A stretch of DNA of 64,000 bases from Oceanospirillum sp047518265. Its GTDB lineage: Bacteria > Pseudomonadota > Gammaproteobacteria > Pseudomonadales > Halomonadaceae. Positions 25,990 to 34,836 of the stretch are shown piece after piece. The stretch is from NCBI GenBank assembly GCA_047518265.1, contig JAKZRG010000066.1:1-64000 (forward strand), in the 5' to 3' direction. The translations under genes and the position numbers were made by a program. Every line of letters starts with the position of its first letter. The stretch's first letter is position 1. Below the pieces are notes generated by a model. It did no database searches. It had not been told where the DNA came from and saw only the letters and a list, made by a program, of their open reading frames with translations.

Positions 25990-28133
25990 CTGATTAATCC
26001 TCGAATAATAAACCGGCTCGGTTGCAGTGCATTCAGTAGCTCTCTTTCCAAAGGTTGTGGGTTACCACCGATATAACCTGCTAAAACTTCAGCGCACAGG
26101 GGAGCACTGGCCAGACCTCGTGAGCCATGACCGATATTTAGGTACAAACCCGGATAATATTTAGGTTTTGCGTCAGGAATCTTAGTAGCATCGTGGCGTA
26201 ATTGAGCGTAGCGCTCTAGATAGCTATCGTAAACGGGAGCGGGGCCTGTCAGAGGGGCATAATCAGGACTGGCGCAACGGAAGCCCACTTTACCATTTAA
26301 GCGTTCTATATCTGTCTCGCTATCTTTTAATGCCTGATAGTAATCAGGCATAGCGTCTTTTAGCAAACCTAAGTTGTGTTCCTGGTCGCTGTCTCTTAGT
26401 TCTGTTTCGTGATCTCTAAGATTAAAGCTCGCCCCGAGGCAAACTTGTTTGTCGATGGCCGGAGCGATATAGCCCTCATGGCATACCACCGCTTTTAATT
26501 CGGGGGTTTGCGTATTGGCTTGAAGATAAGTGGTTTGGCCTCGAATGGATTTTGTCGGTAACCATTGAGTTTGTTCAAAGTGATTGGCGCTGGCGGCACA
26601 AGCGATAATAACCTCGTTTGTTTCGATAATTACCCCACCATTTTTATCCAATAACTGCCAACCTTGTTCGGTCTGTTGCAGTTTATCCACAAAGGTATCC
26701 GTTAATAGCTGGATATTCTCGTGCTGGCTAAATTGTTGGCACAGTAAAGAAGGTCGAGCCCAACCCGCATTGGGGAAGTGCAAGCCGCTGTGTTTCAGTT
26801 CGGTGCCTGCTATCTCTGATGCTTGTTCAGCATCGACGCCCTGCAACAGTTGTTCCGGGAACTGATTTTTTTGCAAAAAACTCTGCTGACGTTTCTGTTC
26901 TTTTTCACTGGTGGCCAATTGTAGGACACCTGTGGCCTGCCAGTTTTCAGCAGAGACATTCTGCTGGAAGTAATGGCGGGAGAACTCAAACCCTGACAGA
27001 TAGAAATGACTGTGGGGCGAAGGCTCCGCTCCCAGCTTGATATAGAGTACACCCTGACGATTGCCGGAACCTGCTAAGCCCACTCGACTGTTCTGTTCGA
27101 TTAAGGTGACCTGAATACCTTGACGGGCCAGTGTCTGAGCCGTTGTTGTACCGGCAATGCCACCACCAATGACGACACAGGTTTTCTCCATCTTATTAGA
27201 GGAAGCTGTCTGAGCCGGTGGTTGAAACCAAGGTGTTTTTTGCCATGGCTGTGCCAGAGCTAAGGGCTCAATAATAGGGGCGTCTGGTGCTGGAATGCTT
27301 TGTACCGGTTGACCATTGTCGAGAAGCAATTCACCACAAACCATATGGCGCTTACGGCCAAACCCTTTGACCTTTTTGACTTCAAAACCAACAGATTTTA
27401 AACCGTTACGTACGATACCTGCAGCGGTAAAGGTGGCTACCGTGGTGTTATGATCACTGAGGCGACGAATCGCTTGGAACAACTCCGGTGTCCACATCTC
27501 GGGGTTTTTTGCTGGAGCAAAGCCATCTAGGAACCAGGCATCCACCTGGGCCTCCAAAGAAGAAAACAGTTCGCTGGCATCGCCTTGTAATAAGGTCAGT
27601 TGTACACGACTTTGATTATTTTTATCTGTAGAGTTTTTATTACTACAGTTGTTCTTTGATGATGAATTATCTGAATCGATGTTATCAACAGTATTAAAGT
27701 GCCGACGATGCAGACCGGGAATCGGTAGTGGATAAACTTCGATCAGTTGTTCCGCTAAATCTTTTAGCTCAGGCCAGAGGCTAAGTGATTTTTTCAGGTC
27801 TTCCTGAGTCAAAGGGAATTTTTCTACAGAGATAAAGTGTAGGCGGGCATCTGCTGGAGCCTGCTGTAGAAAAGCCTGCCAAGCACAAAGAAAGTTCAGG
27901 CCAGTGCCAAAACCCGTTTCGGCGATGACAAAGGGTTTCCCGCTACTGAAATCAAAGGACTGCCAGCGTTCAGGTAATTGATTATGCTGTAAAAAAACAT
28001 ACCGGGTCTCATCTAAGCCGCTGGCTTTCGAGAAGTAGACATCATCAAATTCACTGGAAATGGGCAGGCTGTTTTCATCCCAGTTCAAAGTGGCGTGTTC
28101 GAGCACGTGATAAGTGTTTTTACCGGCGTTCAC
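25977..28133 (-). CDS. mnmC: MnmC, bifunctional tRNA mnm5s2U biosynthesis enzyme
   Basis: 718 residues. The N-terminal methyltransferase (MnmC2) has AETGFGTGLNFLCAW for SAM binding and DAWFLDGFAPAKNPEMW. The C-terminal FAD oxidoreductase (MnmC1) begins near residue 318 with CVVIGGGIAGTTTAQTLA and ends with LYLNIGHGSRGLASAPL. It turns cmnm5(s2)U34 into mnm5(s2)U34 in tRNAs such as tRNA-Lys-UUU, three copies of which are in this window. A low-complexity N/S/K insert (residues ~155-172) lies in the methyltransferase domain. Confidence 0.96.
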   Translation of the reverse strand: MNAGKNTYHVLEHATLNWDENSLPISSEFDDVYFSKASGLDETRYVFLQHNQLPERWQSFDFSSGKPFVIAETGFGTGLNFLCAWQAFLQQAPADARLHFISVEKFPLTQEDLKKSLSLWPELKDLAEQLIEVYPLPIPGLHRRHFNTVDNIDSDNSSSKNNCSNKNSTDKNNQSRVQLTLLQGDASELFSSLEAQVDAWFLDGFAPAKNPEMWTPELFQAIRRLSDHNTTVATFTAAGIVRNGLKSVGFEVKKVKGFGRKRHMVCGELLLDNGQPVQSIPAPDAPIIEPLALAQPWQKTPWFQPPAQTASSNKMEKTCVVIGGGIAGTTTAQTLARQGIQVTLIEQNSRVGLAGSGNRQGVLYIKLGAEPSPHSHFYLSGFEFSRHYFQQNVSAENWQATGVLQLATSEKEQKRQQSFLQKNQFPEQLLQGVDAEQASEIAGTELKHSGLHFPNAGWARPSLLCQQFSQHENIQLLTDTFVDKLQQTEQGWQLLDKNGGVIIETNEVIIACAASANHFEQTQWLPTKSIRGQTTYLQANTQTPELKAVVCHEGYIAPAIDKQVCLGASFNLRDHETELRDSDQEHNLGLLKDAMPDYYQALKDSETDIERLNGKVGFRCASPDYAPLTGPAPVYDSYLERYAQLRHDATKIPDAKPKYYPGLYLNIGHGSRGLASAPLCAEVLAGYIGGNPQPLERELLNALQPSRFIIRGLIRGRL

Positions 28134-28162
28134 AGAAGAGATTCCAGGCTAGAAGTGGTTAA

Positions 28163-28176
28163 AGATTGATCAATCT
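28163..28176. promoter_or_regulatory. 14-bp palindrome upstream of mnmC
   Basis: AGATTGATCAATCT is a perfect palindrome 30 bp upstream of the mnmC start. It contains the half-sites of an FNR/Crp-like box but without the usual 4-bp spacer, so that assignment is not supported. A protein-binding role is possible. Confidence 0.3.
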
Positions 28177-28234
28177 GAGGGCTTGCTACACAGGATAAGC
28201 CTCTTAGCTGCTTGTCCTATTGAGATCCACAAAG

Positions 28235-28243
28235 TTATCCACA
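28235..28243 (+). other. Single consensus DnaA box
   Basis: TTATCCACA, the strict DnaA box, in the 266-bp gap between yciI and mnmC. The related sequence GATCCACAA is 10 bp upstream of it. Only one consensus box is present and there is no AT-rich unwinding array, so it is not an origin. It could titrate DnaA or regulate mnmC. Confidence 0.4.
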
Positions 28244-28399
28244 GAATCTGTTGGAAAACTTAAAAAAGGTAAATAATTCAGTTGTTTATGAAACTAATTA
28301 TTTGAAGTTTTATCTGGCCTATTACGTATAAATATGTATAGGCCAGAGATCGTCTCAGTATCGCTTTGGATTAAACTGTCAGATCAAGCTCGCAAAGAA

Positions 28400-28699
28400 T
28401 TAAGGTAATACCTTACGAAACGGTTTAACGGTGACGCTTTCATAAACACCGGCAGCGTTATAAGGATCTGCATCAGCCCAAGCTTGTGCCGCTTCTAGAG
28501 AATCAAATTCGGCCACGACAAGACTACCAGTAAAACCGGCTGGGCCAGGATCTTCACTATCGATAGCAGGGTGTGGGCCAGCCAGAATTAAACGCCCTTC
28601 ATCTTTTAGCTGGGTTAAACGTGCCAAGTGATCTGGACGAGCCTGCATACGTTGTTCTAATGTGCCTTCTTTGTCCTGACAGATAAATGCGTACAGCAT
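28400..28699 (-). CDS. yciI: YciI family protein
   Basis: 99 residues with the ferredoxin-like YciI fold. Features are MLYAFICQDKEGTLEQRMQA with the RPDHLARL helix, the conserved His-Asp pair region, LILAGPHPA, and a C-terminal WADADPYNAAGVYESVTVKP. Its enzymatic role is unclear. It sits in the conserved yciI-yciB-yciV-yciO neighbourhood on the same strand as yciB. Confidence 0.92.
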   Translation of the reverse strand: MLYAFICQDKEGTLEQRMQARPDHLARLTQLKDEGRLILAGPHPAIDSEDPGPAGFTGSLVVAEFDSLEAAQAWADADPYNAAGVYESVTVKPFRKVLP

Positions 28700-28794
28700 A
28701 GGTGCTCCCTAGTCGGTAACCGTGTTAGCTAAATAGATATAACGGGTAATAAAAGTAACGGGCGATCTGATTCTGTATTATCACAGTATCAGGT

Positions 28795-29343
28795 CTAGTC
28801 CTGTTCCAGCTGATCGGTCTTAATATGACGGGTTAGCCAAATACCTTGGGCAATAATAAACACTAGAGTCAGGCCTAACATGCCAAACAGTTTAAAGTTA
28901 ACCCAAGTTTCTTCACTGTAATAGGTGAATACCGCGATATTAATGCCACCCATGGCGATAAAAAACATAGCCCAGTAGGCATTGAGTTTATTCCATAGAG
29001 GTTGAGCCATCTCGATCTGCCCACCCAGCATACGCTGGATCAGCGGCTTTTTACCAATGACGTAACTGCCTAAAAAGGCAGCAGCAAAGAGCCAATTTAC
29101 GACAGTAGGTTTCCACTGAATAAAGGTTTTATCCTGTAGGATAATGGTGGCTCCACCCATAACGATAATCAGCACGAGTGTAACGATGTGCATCTTTTCG
29201 ATCTTACGGGTTTTAAACCAGATGATTGCTACCTGAATAATAGTGGCAGGAATCAGTACGGCAGTGGCAAGGATCATATCTTTGCTGTAGTGATACACGG
29301 CAAAAAATATGGCTACGGGGAAAAAATCTAGAAGTAATTTCAT
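28795..29343 (-). CDS. yciB: YciB/IspZ, inner membrane septation protein A
   Basis: 182 residues with five or six helices. The start MKLLLDFFPVAIFFAVYHYS and the internal KPTVVNWLFAAAFLGSYVIGKKPLIQRMLG are strongly conserved family blocks. YciB affects cell envelope integrity and septation; the precise function is debated. It is divergent from yciV (29542) and upstream of yciI. Confidence 0.94.
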   Translation of the reverse strand: MKLLLDFFPVAIFFAVYHYSKDMILATAVLIPATIIQVAIIWFKTRKIEKMHIVTLVLIIVMGGATIILQDKTFIQWKPTVVNWLFAAAFLGSYVIGKKPLIQRMLGGQIEMAQPLWNKLNAYWAMFFIAMGGINIAVFTYYSEETWVNFKLFGMLGLTLVFIIAQGIWLTRHIKTDQLEQD

Positions 29344-29541
29344 GGTGTTATAGACACTTGTCTTTCATACTTAAGCTATTGACGGGCAATCTTCGCATGT
29401 CAGGCTACTTTTTGACAGATATGCTGGCAAAATAGTCGACCTAACAAGCATCATATAGACAGGTTTTCTTAGTCTGAGTTCGTACTGATTTGCTTTATTT
29501 GCTATTGAGTATGAAGTTAAGCTTTAAATGTAAGGTAAAAA

Positions 29542-30414
29542 ATGAACGCATACTGGTCGGGTTTTGATCTGCATAGTCATTCCACTTGTTCTGATGGCAA
29601 GTTATCCCCAACGGAGTTGGTACAACTGGCGGCGGAACAAGGGGTGCATACGTTATCTTTGACGGATCACGATACAGTGAAGGGTATTGCTGAGGCGACA
29701 GAGGCGGCTAGGGAAGCGGATATCCGATTGATTGCAGGGGTTGAGATCTCAACCACCTGGAGTAAGTGCGGCATACATATTATTGGCTTAAATTTGGATA
29801 CCACTAACACTGAACTACAAGCCGGTTTAGCCCGTCAGCAAGCCGCACGGCGTGCTCGCGCCGAGATGATTGTTCAAAAGTTGTCTAATCTCGGTATCGA
29901 TGATTTCTTAGAAAAGGTTGAAGCTCAAGCCAAGGGTGCAGAAATTGGGCGGCCTCACGTTGCTCGGGTGATGGTGGATGAAGGTGTTGTTGATAGTATG
30001 CCTGAGGCATTTAAAAAGTATCTAGGTTCCGGTAAAAAAGGCGATGTAAAGAACCTTTGGCCTGAGATAAATAAAGCCGTTGAGTGGATTCATGCGGCCG
30101 GTGGTGTTGCGGTTTTAGCCCACCCGCTACATTATAAAATGACCAATATGAAACGTCGGGCATTATTACAGGCTTTTAAAGATTGTGGCGGAGATGGCAT
30201 GGAGGTGGTATCTGGTGTGCAAACTCGGGATCAAACCCTATATATGTCGCAACTGGCGAAAGAGTATGGCCTTATGGCCAGTGTTGGCAGTGATTTTCAT
30301 TTTATTACTCAATGGCAAAAGCCAGGTAAGTTTAGTGCTTTACCGGAAACTGTGAATCCGGTTTGGTTCGCTTGGGATCAACCTATAAATAGCTCTCAGA
30401 CCGTTAATACGTAA
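29542..30414 (+). CDS. rnm: PHP-domain 5'-3' exoribonuclease/phosphatase, YciV (Rnm/RNase AM)
   Basis: 290 residues of PHP fold. Metal motifs in order are DLHSHSTCSDG (10-20), LSLTDHDTV (~38-46), the GVEIS segment, AHPLHYK (~194) and GSDFH (~250). The family includes E. coli YciV, which removes 5' nucleotides from rRNA precursors and hydrolyses 3',5'-nucleotide bisphosphates. It is followed by yciO on the same strand, as in many gammaproteobacteria. Confidence 0.92.
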   Translation: MNAYWSGFDLHSHSTCSDGKLSPTELVQLAAEQGVHTLSLTDHDTVKGIAEATEAAREADIRLIAGVEISTTWSKCGIHIIGLNLDTTNTELQAGLARQQAARRARAEMIVQKLSNLGIDDFLEKVEAQAKGAEIGRPHVARVMVDEGVVDSMPEAFKKYLGSGKKGDVKNLWPEINKAVEWIHAAGGVAVLAHPLHYKMTNMKRRALLQAFKDCGGDGMEVVSGVQTRDQTLYMSQLAKEYGLMASVGSDFHFITQWQKPGKFSALPETVNPVWFAWDQPINSSQTVNT

Positions 30415-30512
30415 ATGATGTAATGGACTGGATTGAGCTGCGGCCGTCATTATTTTTTTGATATTGAAAGACCCCCGTATGATGGCCGGATAATAAATAA
30501 TAAGGAAATATG

Positions 30513-31133
30513 ATGAGTCAGTTTTTTCAGATTCACCCAGATAATCCGCAGGAACGGTTAATTCGTCAGGCGGTTGAGATTGTGCGTAAAGGTGGGGTAA
30601 TTGCTTACCCAACAGATTCAGGTTATGCCTTGGGCTGTCATCTGGGGGATAAAAAAGCAGTAGAAAAGATCAAGCGTATCCGTCAATTGGATAATAAACA
30701 TAATTTTACTTTGGTGTGCAGTGATCTGTCCGATATCTCTACCTATGCCAAGGTGGACAATAAAGTATATCGATTATTAAAAGCCCATACGCCGGGAGCC
30801 TATACTTTCATTTTGGAAGCGACAACAGAGGTGCCGCGTTTACTACTGCACCCTAAACGTCGCTCTATTGGTGTACGTATCCCTGAGCATAATATCGCCC
30901 TAGCGCTGGTGGCTGAGCTGGGTGAGCCGCTTATGAGTACCACACTGATTATGCCGGAGGACGAATATCCTCAAACAGATCCTTATGATATTCGACAATT
31001 TCTGGAACATCAGTTGGATCTGATTATTGATGGGGGCGCTTGTACTATGGAAGCCACCTCTGTTGTGGATCTTCGAGAATTGCCACCGGTTGTCATACGG
31101 GCCGGTAAGGGAGACTTATCCCCCTTTGAATAG
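30513..31133 (+). CDS. yciO: YciO, threonylcarbamoyl-AMP synthase-like protein
   Basis: 206 residues. Two ATGs are in tandem; the second (30513) is preferred because it is 6 nt from AAGGA and gives MSQFFQIHPDNPQ, like E. coli YciO. The YrdC/Sua5 fold is evident from GGVIAYPTDSGYALGC, IKRIRQLDNKHNFTLVCSDL, and later RSIGVRIPEH. YciO relatives make threonylcarbamoyl-AMP poorly and their role in t6A is uncertain. Confidence 0.93.
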   Translation: MSQFFQIHPDNPQERLIRQAVEIVRKGGVIAYPTDSGYALGCHLGDKKAVEKIKRIRQLDNKHNFTLVCSDLSDISTYAKVDNKVYRLLKAHTPGAYTFILEATTEVPRLLLHPKRRSIGVRIPEHNIALALVAELGEPLMSTTLIMPEDEYPQTDPYDIRQFLEHQLDLIIDGGACTMEATSVVDLRELPPVVIRAGKGDLSPFE

Positions 31134-31317
31134 CCCCATTGCCTTGGTCATTAATGTTCTCTATTAATTTAGTGATTAATAAACTGACCATTTTTCAATA
31201 GTTTAAAGAAAACCTTCCGGTAGGAAGGTAAAAAGGGCAAAATTTTCACTGTGAAAGCGGCTATGCCGTGGTAGAATTTTGCCTAATTCCGACAGCTCAG
31301 GAGTACAGACGACCGTG

Positions 31318-31407
31318 ATGGTTGACTGCCAATTCGTACCTTTCCCTTATGATTCTACTTGCGACGCTACAGGTCTGACTCCTGTGGGTGCCATGAGGTG
31401 TGTATGA
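31318..31407 (+). CDS. Possible 29-codon upstream ORF coupled to scpA
   Basis: An ATG at 31318 (GTG at 31315 also possible) opens 29 codons with three cysteines and ends at a TGA that overlaps the scpA ATG (ATGA at 31404-31407). AGGAG lies 14 nt upstream of the ATG (11 nt from the GTG), rather far. Such an overlap would couple scpA translation to the small ORF. No homology is recognised. Confidence 0.35.
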   Translation: MVDCQFVPFPYDSTCDATGLTPVGAMRCV

Positions 31408-32252
31408 GTATTGCCTTGCAACCTGAGCAATTGGATTTTTGGGCTCGAATTGGTGATGAAACTGTCACCGAGCCGCCGCAAGACCTGTATATCCCACCTG
31501 AAGCGTTACGTGTTTTTCTGGAAGCCTTTGAAGGCCCTCTGGATCTCCTGCTCTACCTGATTCGTCGACAAAACCTAGATATTCTAAACGTTAATGTGGC
31601 GGAAATTACTCGTCAATATATCGAATATGTTGATCTGATGCAGGATCTCCAAATTGAGTTGGCTGGCGAATATCTGGTTATGGCCGCTCTATTGGCTGAG
31701 ATTAAATCTCGTAGCTTATTGCCAAGGCATAATGTTGAAGGCGAAGAAGACGAAGAAGACCCAAGGGCTCATCTGATTCGACGATTGCAAGAGTATGAGC
31801 AATTAAAAGAAGCCTCAGAAAAGCTGGATGAACTGCCTCGTCAACAGCGGGATATTCATCAAACTCAAGTGGAAACACCGGATTATGAGGTGTATCGACC
31901 ACCACCAGAGGTTGATCTACAGGAAGTTCTGGTAGCGATGGCTCTAGTATTGCAGCGTGTTGAGATGCAGGCCCATCACCATATTGCTATGGAACCCTTA
32001 TCAACGCGCGAGCGGATGAGTCAGATATTGGAACAGCTTCAGGGGCCAGATTTTTATCCCTTTGAAAGTTTATTGCATGTGGATGAAGGTCGAATGGGGG
32101 TTGTGGTCAGCTTTTTAGCCTTGATGGAATTGGTCAAGAGTAAGCTAGTGGAGCTGGTACAAAATGAACCCTTTAGTCCTATTCATGTACGTCTGCGTAT
32201 GCTTCCCGTGGAAGAAGAGTTTGCGGATGATGAATTTAAAGGCGAAGAATGA
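31404..32252 (+). CDS. scpA: ScpA, kleisin subunit of the Smc complex
   Basis: 282 residues from the ATG at 31404, chosen for its nearby GAGG and because upstream in-frame residues are unlike ScpA. The N-terminal Smc-neck-binding block FEGPLDLLLYLIRRQNLDIL is canonical. The C-terminal winged-helix (FLALMELVKSKLVELVQNEP) binds the Smc cap. It overlaps scpB by 4 bp. With Smc and ScpB it forms the bacterial condensin. Confidence 0.95.
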   Translation: MSIALQPEQLDFWARIGDETVTEPPQDLYIPPEALRVFLEAFEGPLDLLLYLIRRQNLDILNVNVAEITRQYIEYVDLMQDLQIELAGEYLVMAALLAEIKSRSLLPRHNVEGEEDEEDPRAHLIRRLQEYEQLKEASEKLDELPRQQRDIHQTQVETPDYEVYRPPPEVDLQEVLVAMALVLQRVEMQAHHHIAMEPLSTRERMSQILEQLQGPDFYPFESLLHVDEGRMGVVVSFLALMELVKSKLVELVQNEPFSPIHVRLRMLPVEEEFADDEFKGEE

Positions 32253-33196
32253 AGACTGAACAGCTTAAACCCATGGTTGAAGCCTTATTGATGGTGGCTG
32301 ATCAACCTTTGCCCTTGGATCAGCTGGCGGAGCTATTTGACGAGTTTGAACGACCCTCCAAAAGCCTGTTTCGGGAAGTATTAAAGCAGTTACAGCTTGA
32401 TTATCACGGTCGTGGTATTGAATTGATTGAGGTGGCCAGTGGTTGGCGTATTCAGGCTAGACCGGAATATGCCACACGTATTGCACGGCTATGGCAGGAA
32501 CGTCCTCAGAAGTATTCCCGTGCATTAATGGAAACCTTGGCTTTGATCGCTTACCGTCAGCCTGTGACCCGTGGTGATATCGAAGAGATTCGCGGTGTCA
32601 GTGTCAGCAGTTCCATTATGAAAACATTACTGGAGCGAGAATGGGTGCGTGTTGTGGGTTATCGGGATGTACCGGGTCGCCCTTCTATGTATGCTACGAC
32701 ACGACAGTTTCTGGATTATTTTAATTTGAAAACCCTGGATCAGCTGCCCACGCTCAGCGAAATTCGTGAGCTGGGTGAAGTGATGCAGGCGAAGCAACAG
32801 GATGAGATTGCAGAAGAAGAAGCCAGAATGTTGGCTGCTCAGGAAGAAAAACGTCGTCAAATGATGGCTGCTGCTCAGGATCATTTAGATGATGAATCTG
32901 ACGATGAGCAAGCCAATGTAGATGAATCGGATGCTGAAGGTTCTGAAAGTGCCTTGGATGCTCATCCTGATAAGAAAAAAGACGATACGGATGCCAATGA
33001 TTTATCGTTTTCTGATCTGACCCAACGCTTAGATGAACGTTTAAGTGAAAGTGATCAGCAAACAGATGTTGCTTCCTCTGTGAGTACAGAGGATACGAAT
33101 ACAGATACCAATAGAATAAACAACAACAGAACAAACAACCCTAATAGCGATGAGGTATCGGCCCAGAATCTGCCGCCGATACCTGACAATGATTAA
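32249..33196 (+). CDS. scpB: ScpB, kleisin-associated subunit of the Smc complex
   Basis: 315 residues. Two winged-helix domains occupy residues ~5-175, with ETLALIAYRQPVTRGDIEEIRGV as the family hallmark (around residues 97-119). Residues ~190-315 form an acidic, low-complexity D/E/S/N tail with N/T/D repeats near the end, longer than in most ScpB proteins. It follows scpA in an ATGA overlap and precedes rluB by 16 bp. Confidence 0.95.
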   Translation: MKTEQLKPMVEALLMVADQPLPLDQLAELFDEFERPSKSLFREVLKQLQLDYHGRGIELIEVASGWRIQARPEYATRIARLWQERPQKYSRALMETLALIAYRQPVTRGDIEEIRGVSVSSSIMKTLLEREWVRVVGYRDVPGRPSMYATTRQFLDYFNLKTLDQLPTLSEIRELGEVMQAKQQDEIAEEEARMLAAQEEKRRQMMAAAQDHLDDESDDEQANVDESDAEGSESALDAHPDKKKDDTDANDLSFSDLTQRLDERLSESDQQTDVASSVSTEDTNTDTNRINNNRTNNPNSDEVSAQNLPPIPDND

Positions 33197-33212
33197 TAGA
33201 TAGGCATGACTT

Positions 33213-34067
33213 GTGAACGAAATTAAAACTGAAAAACTACAGAAAGTTTTGGCCCGTAGCGGCATGGGCTCCCGTCGTGAGATGGAGCGTCTGATCGATT
33301 CCGGTGAGGTGGCCATTAATGGCACCAAAGCAAAACTGGGCGACCGTGTTTCTATTGCGGATCAGGTCTCTGTCCATGGGCGAATTGTTAAGCTAACAGC
33401 AGAGGAAGATATTCCTCGCCGTGTGATTATGTACAGCAAGCCAGAAGGTGAGTTATGCACACGTAGTGATCCACAGGGCCGTCGTACCGTATTTGATCGT
33501 TTGCCAAAGCTGAAAGGTGAGCGTTGGATCTCCATCGGTCGTTTGGATATCAATACCAGTGGTTTACTACTGTTCACAACAGATGGTGAATTGGCTAACC
33601 GCTTGATGCACCCATCTCAGCAAATTGAGCGGGAATATGCGGTACGTGTGATGGGTGATGTTAAGCCCGAGCATATCAAAGCCATGGTTGATGGTGTCAT
33701 GCTGGAAGATGGTATGGCTCAGTTTACCGATGTACAGGAGTTTGGGGGCGAAGGTATTAATACTTGGTTCCACGTGGTGATTATGGAAGGCCGTAACCGT
33801 GAGGTGCGTCGTCTATGGGAATCTCAGGGCTTAACCGTTAGTCGTCTGAAGCGTGTGCGCTACGGAAGTATCTTCCTGGACAAACGTGCCCGTGCCGGTG
33901 AATGGATTGAGTTGACTCAGCAAGAGATCGATCAATTATCCGAAATGGCCGGTCTGGAAAGACGCCGTGTGAGAGAGGCTTCTCTGGATAACCGTGACCG
34001 TATTGATCGTCAGCGTAAAAAGACCCGTGCTATTCGTAGTGTTAATAAGCAAAATCGCTCACGATAA
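33213..34067 (+). CDS. rluB: RluB, 23S rRNA pseudouridine-2605 synthase
   Basis: 284 residues from GTG at 33213. The S4 RNA-binding domain is at the N-terminus (LQKVLARSGMGSRREMERLI). The catalytic aspartate is in GRLDINTSGLLLFTTDG, and EGRNREVRRLWESQG is the RsuA/RluB-type motif. A basic C-terminal tail follows. It modifies U2605 of 23S rRNA. It is cotranscribed with scpAB. Confidence 0.94.
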   Translation: MNEIKTEKLQKVLARSGMGSRREMERLIDSGEVAINGTKAKLGDRVSIADQVSVHGRIVKLTAEEDIPRRVIMYSKPEGELCTRSDPQGRRTVFDRLPKLKGERWISIGRLDINTSGLLLFTTDGELANRLMHPSQQIEREYAVRVMGDVKPEHIKAMVDGVMLEDGMAQFTDVQEFGGEGINTWFHVVIMEGRNREVRRLWESQGLTVSRLKRVRYGSIFLDKRARAGEWIELTQQEIDQLSEMAGLERRRVREASLDNRDRIDRQRKKTRAIRSVNKQNRSR

Positions 34068-34221
34068 GCTAAGCTGGTTCTGACCCTCTGACTTTTAAGC
34101 AGAGCCTTGGTTTTAAACAAGATTTCTGCTTTTCGCAGGGGGTATATGATAGGAAAAATAGGCGTTAGCGGTAGTCGCCTGCTTTTTTATGATAAATAAG
34201 TAAAAAGTTTTAAGAAATAGC

Positions 34222-34249
34222 TTGCACGGTGTCGAAATATCCGTATACT
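34222..34249 (+). promoter_or_regulatory. Sigma-70 promoter of the tRNA-Lys cluster
   Basis: TTGCAC (34222-34227), 16-bp spacer, TATACT (34244-34249), then the GC-rich discriminator TGCGCCCA typical of stringently controlled stable RNA promoters. The first tRNA starts 19 bp after the -10 box. Confidence 0.75.
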
Positions 34250-34268
34250 TTGCGCCCACAAGTTGAGC

Positions 34269-34344
34269 GGGTCGTTAGCTCAGTTGGTAGAGCAGTTGGC
34301 TTTTAACCAATTGGTCATAGGTTCGAATCCTATACGACCCACCA
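34269..34344 (+). tRNA. tRNA-Lys (UUU), copy 1
   Basis: 76 nt with encoded CCA. Acceptor GGGTCGT pairs with ACGACCC; the D arm GCTC/GAGC, anticodon stem GTTGG/CCAAT, loop CTTTTAA (anticodon TTT) and T arm ATAGG-TTCGAAT-CCTAT are all intact. It is identical to the two copies downstream. Confidence 0.98.
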
Positions 34345-34425
34345 CTTCCTTAACTTGTATTATTGTTTTAATAATTTAATCGTTTTGGCCGTTTGCCAAG
34401 ATTATTAAGTTAGGCGTTTGATTAA

Positions 34426-34501
34426 GGGTCGTTAGCTCAGTTGGTAGAGCAGTTGGCTTTTAACCAATTGGTCATAGGTTCGAATCCTATACGACCCACC
34501 A
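34426..34501 (+). tRNA. tRNA-Lys (UUU), copy 2
   Basis: Identical in all 76 positions to copy 1, separated from it by an 81-nt spacer. Encoded CCA. Confidence 0.98.
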
Positions 34502-34545
34502 TTTAATCAAATGGCCAGACTTAGTAGAATTATTAACGACAATTT

Positions 34546-34621
34546 GGGTCGTTAGCTCAGTTGGTAGAGCAGTTGGCTTTTAACCAATTGGTCATAGGTT
34601 CGAATCCTATACGACCCACCA
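34546..34621 (+). tRNA. tRNA-Lys (UUU), copy 3
   Basis: Identical in all 76 positions to copies 1 and 2, 44 nt after copy 2. A terminator follows within 10 nt. Confidence 0.98.
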
Positions 34622-34627
34622 ATTTCT

Positions 34628-34657
34628 AAAAAACCGCATATTAATGCGGTTTTTTTT
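34628..34657 (+). terminator. Intrinsic terminator of the tRNA-Lys cluster
   Basis: 12-bp stem AAAAAACCGCAT / ATGCGGTTTTTT, 4-nt loop, ending in a run of eight T. Confidence 0.92.
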
Positions 34658-34830
34658 CGTCTGGACTTTTATCTTTCCTCCTCTCTAGGCGCATTATTTT
34701 TTATAACCTTCTTTATGAACCTGTGTCAGGCTTACCTTTACTTGTCGTGTCAAAGTTTCAACCGAAAAAGGTGTAAATGTGTTAGTATCGCCGGTCATAA
34801 TTCTTCAGTGGTTACTTGAGTAATCCTGTT

Positions 34831-34836
34831 TATAAT
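34831..34836 (+). promoter_or_regulatory. Probable -10 box for nadA
   Basis: A perfect TATAAT. No good -35 box is seen 16-18 bp upstream (TGGTTA is the nearest). The inverted repeat TTACT-TG-AGTAA (34812-34823) covers the -35 region and could be an operator. Transcription would begin about 34842, at the edge of the structured leader. Confidence 0.5.

Noticed and set aside
28200..28260. Replication origin upstream of mnmC
   Set aside because: Only one consensus DnaA box; no cluster, no AT-rich unwinding array, no dnaA/gidA neighbours.
31212..31229. Terminator after yciO
   Set aside because: The ACCTTCC/GGAAGGT hairpin is followed by A residues on the plus strand, not T.
31359..31403. Longer N-terminus for ScpA
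   Set aside because: The residues MRRYRSDSCGCHEVC are not ScpA-like and no ribosome site precedes that start; the ATG at 31404 follows GAGG.
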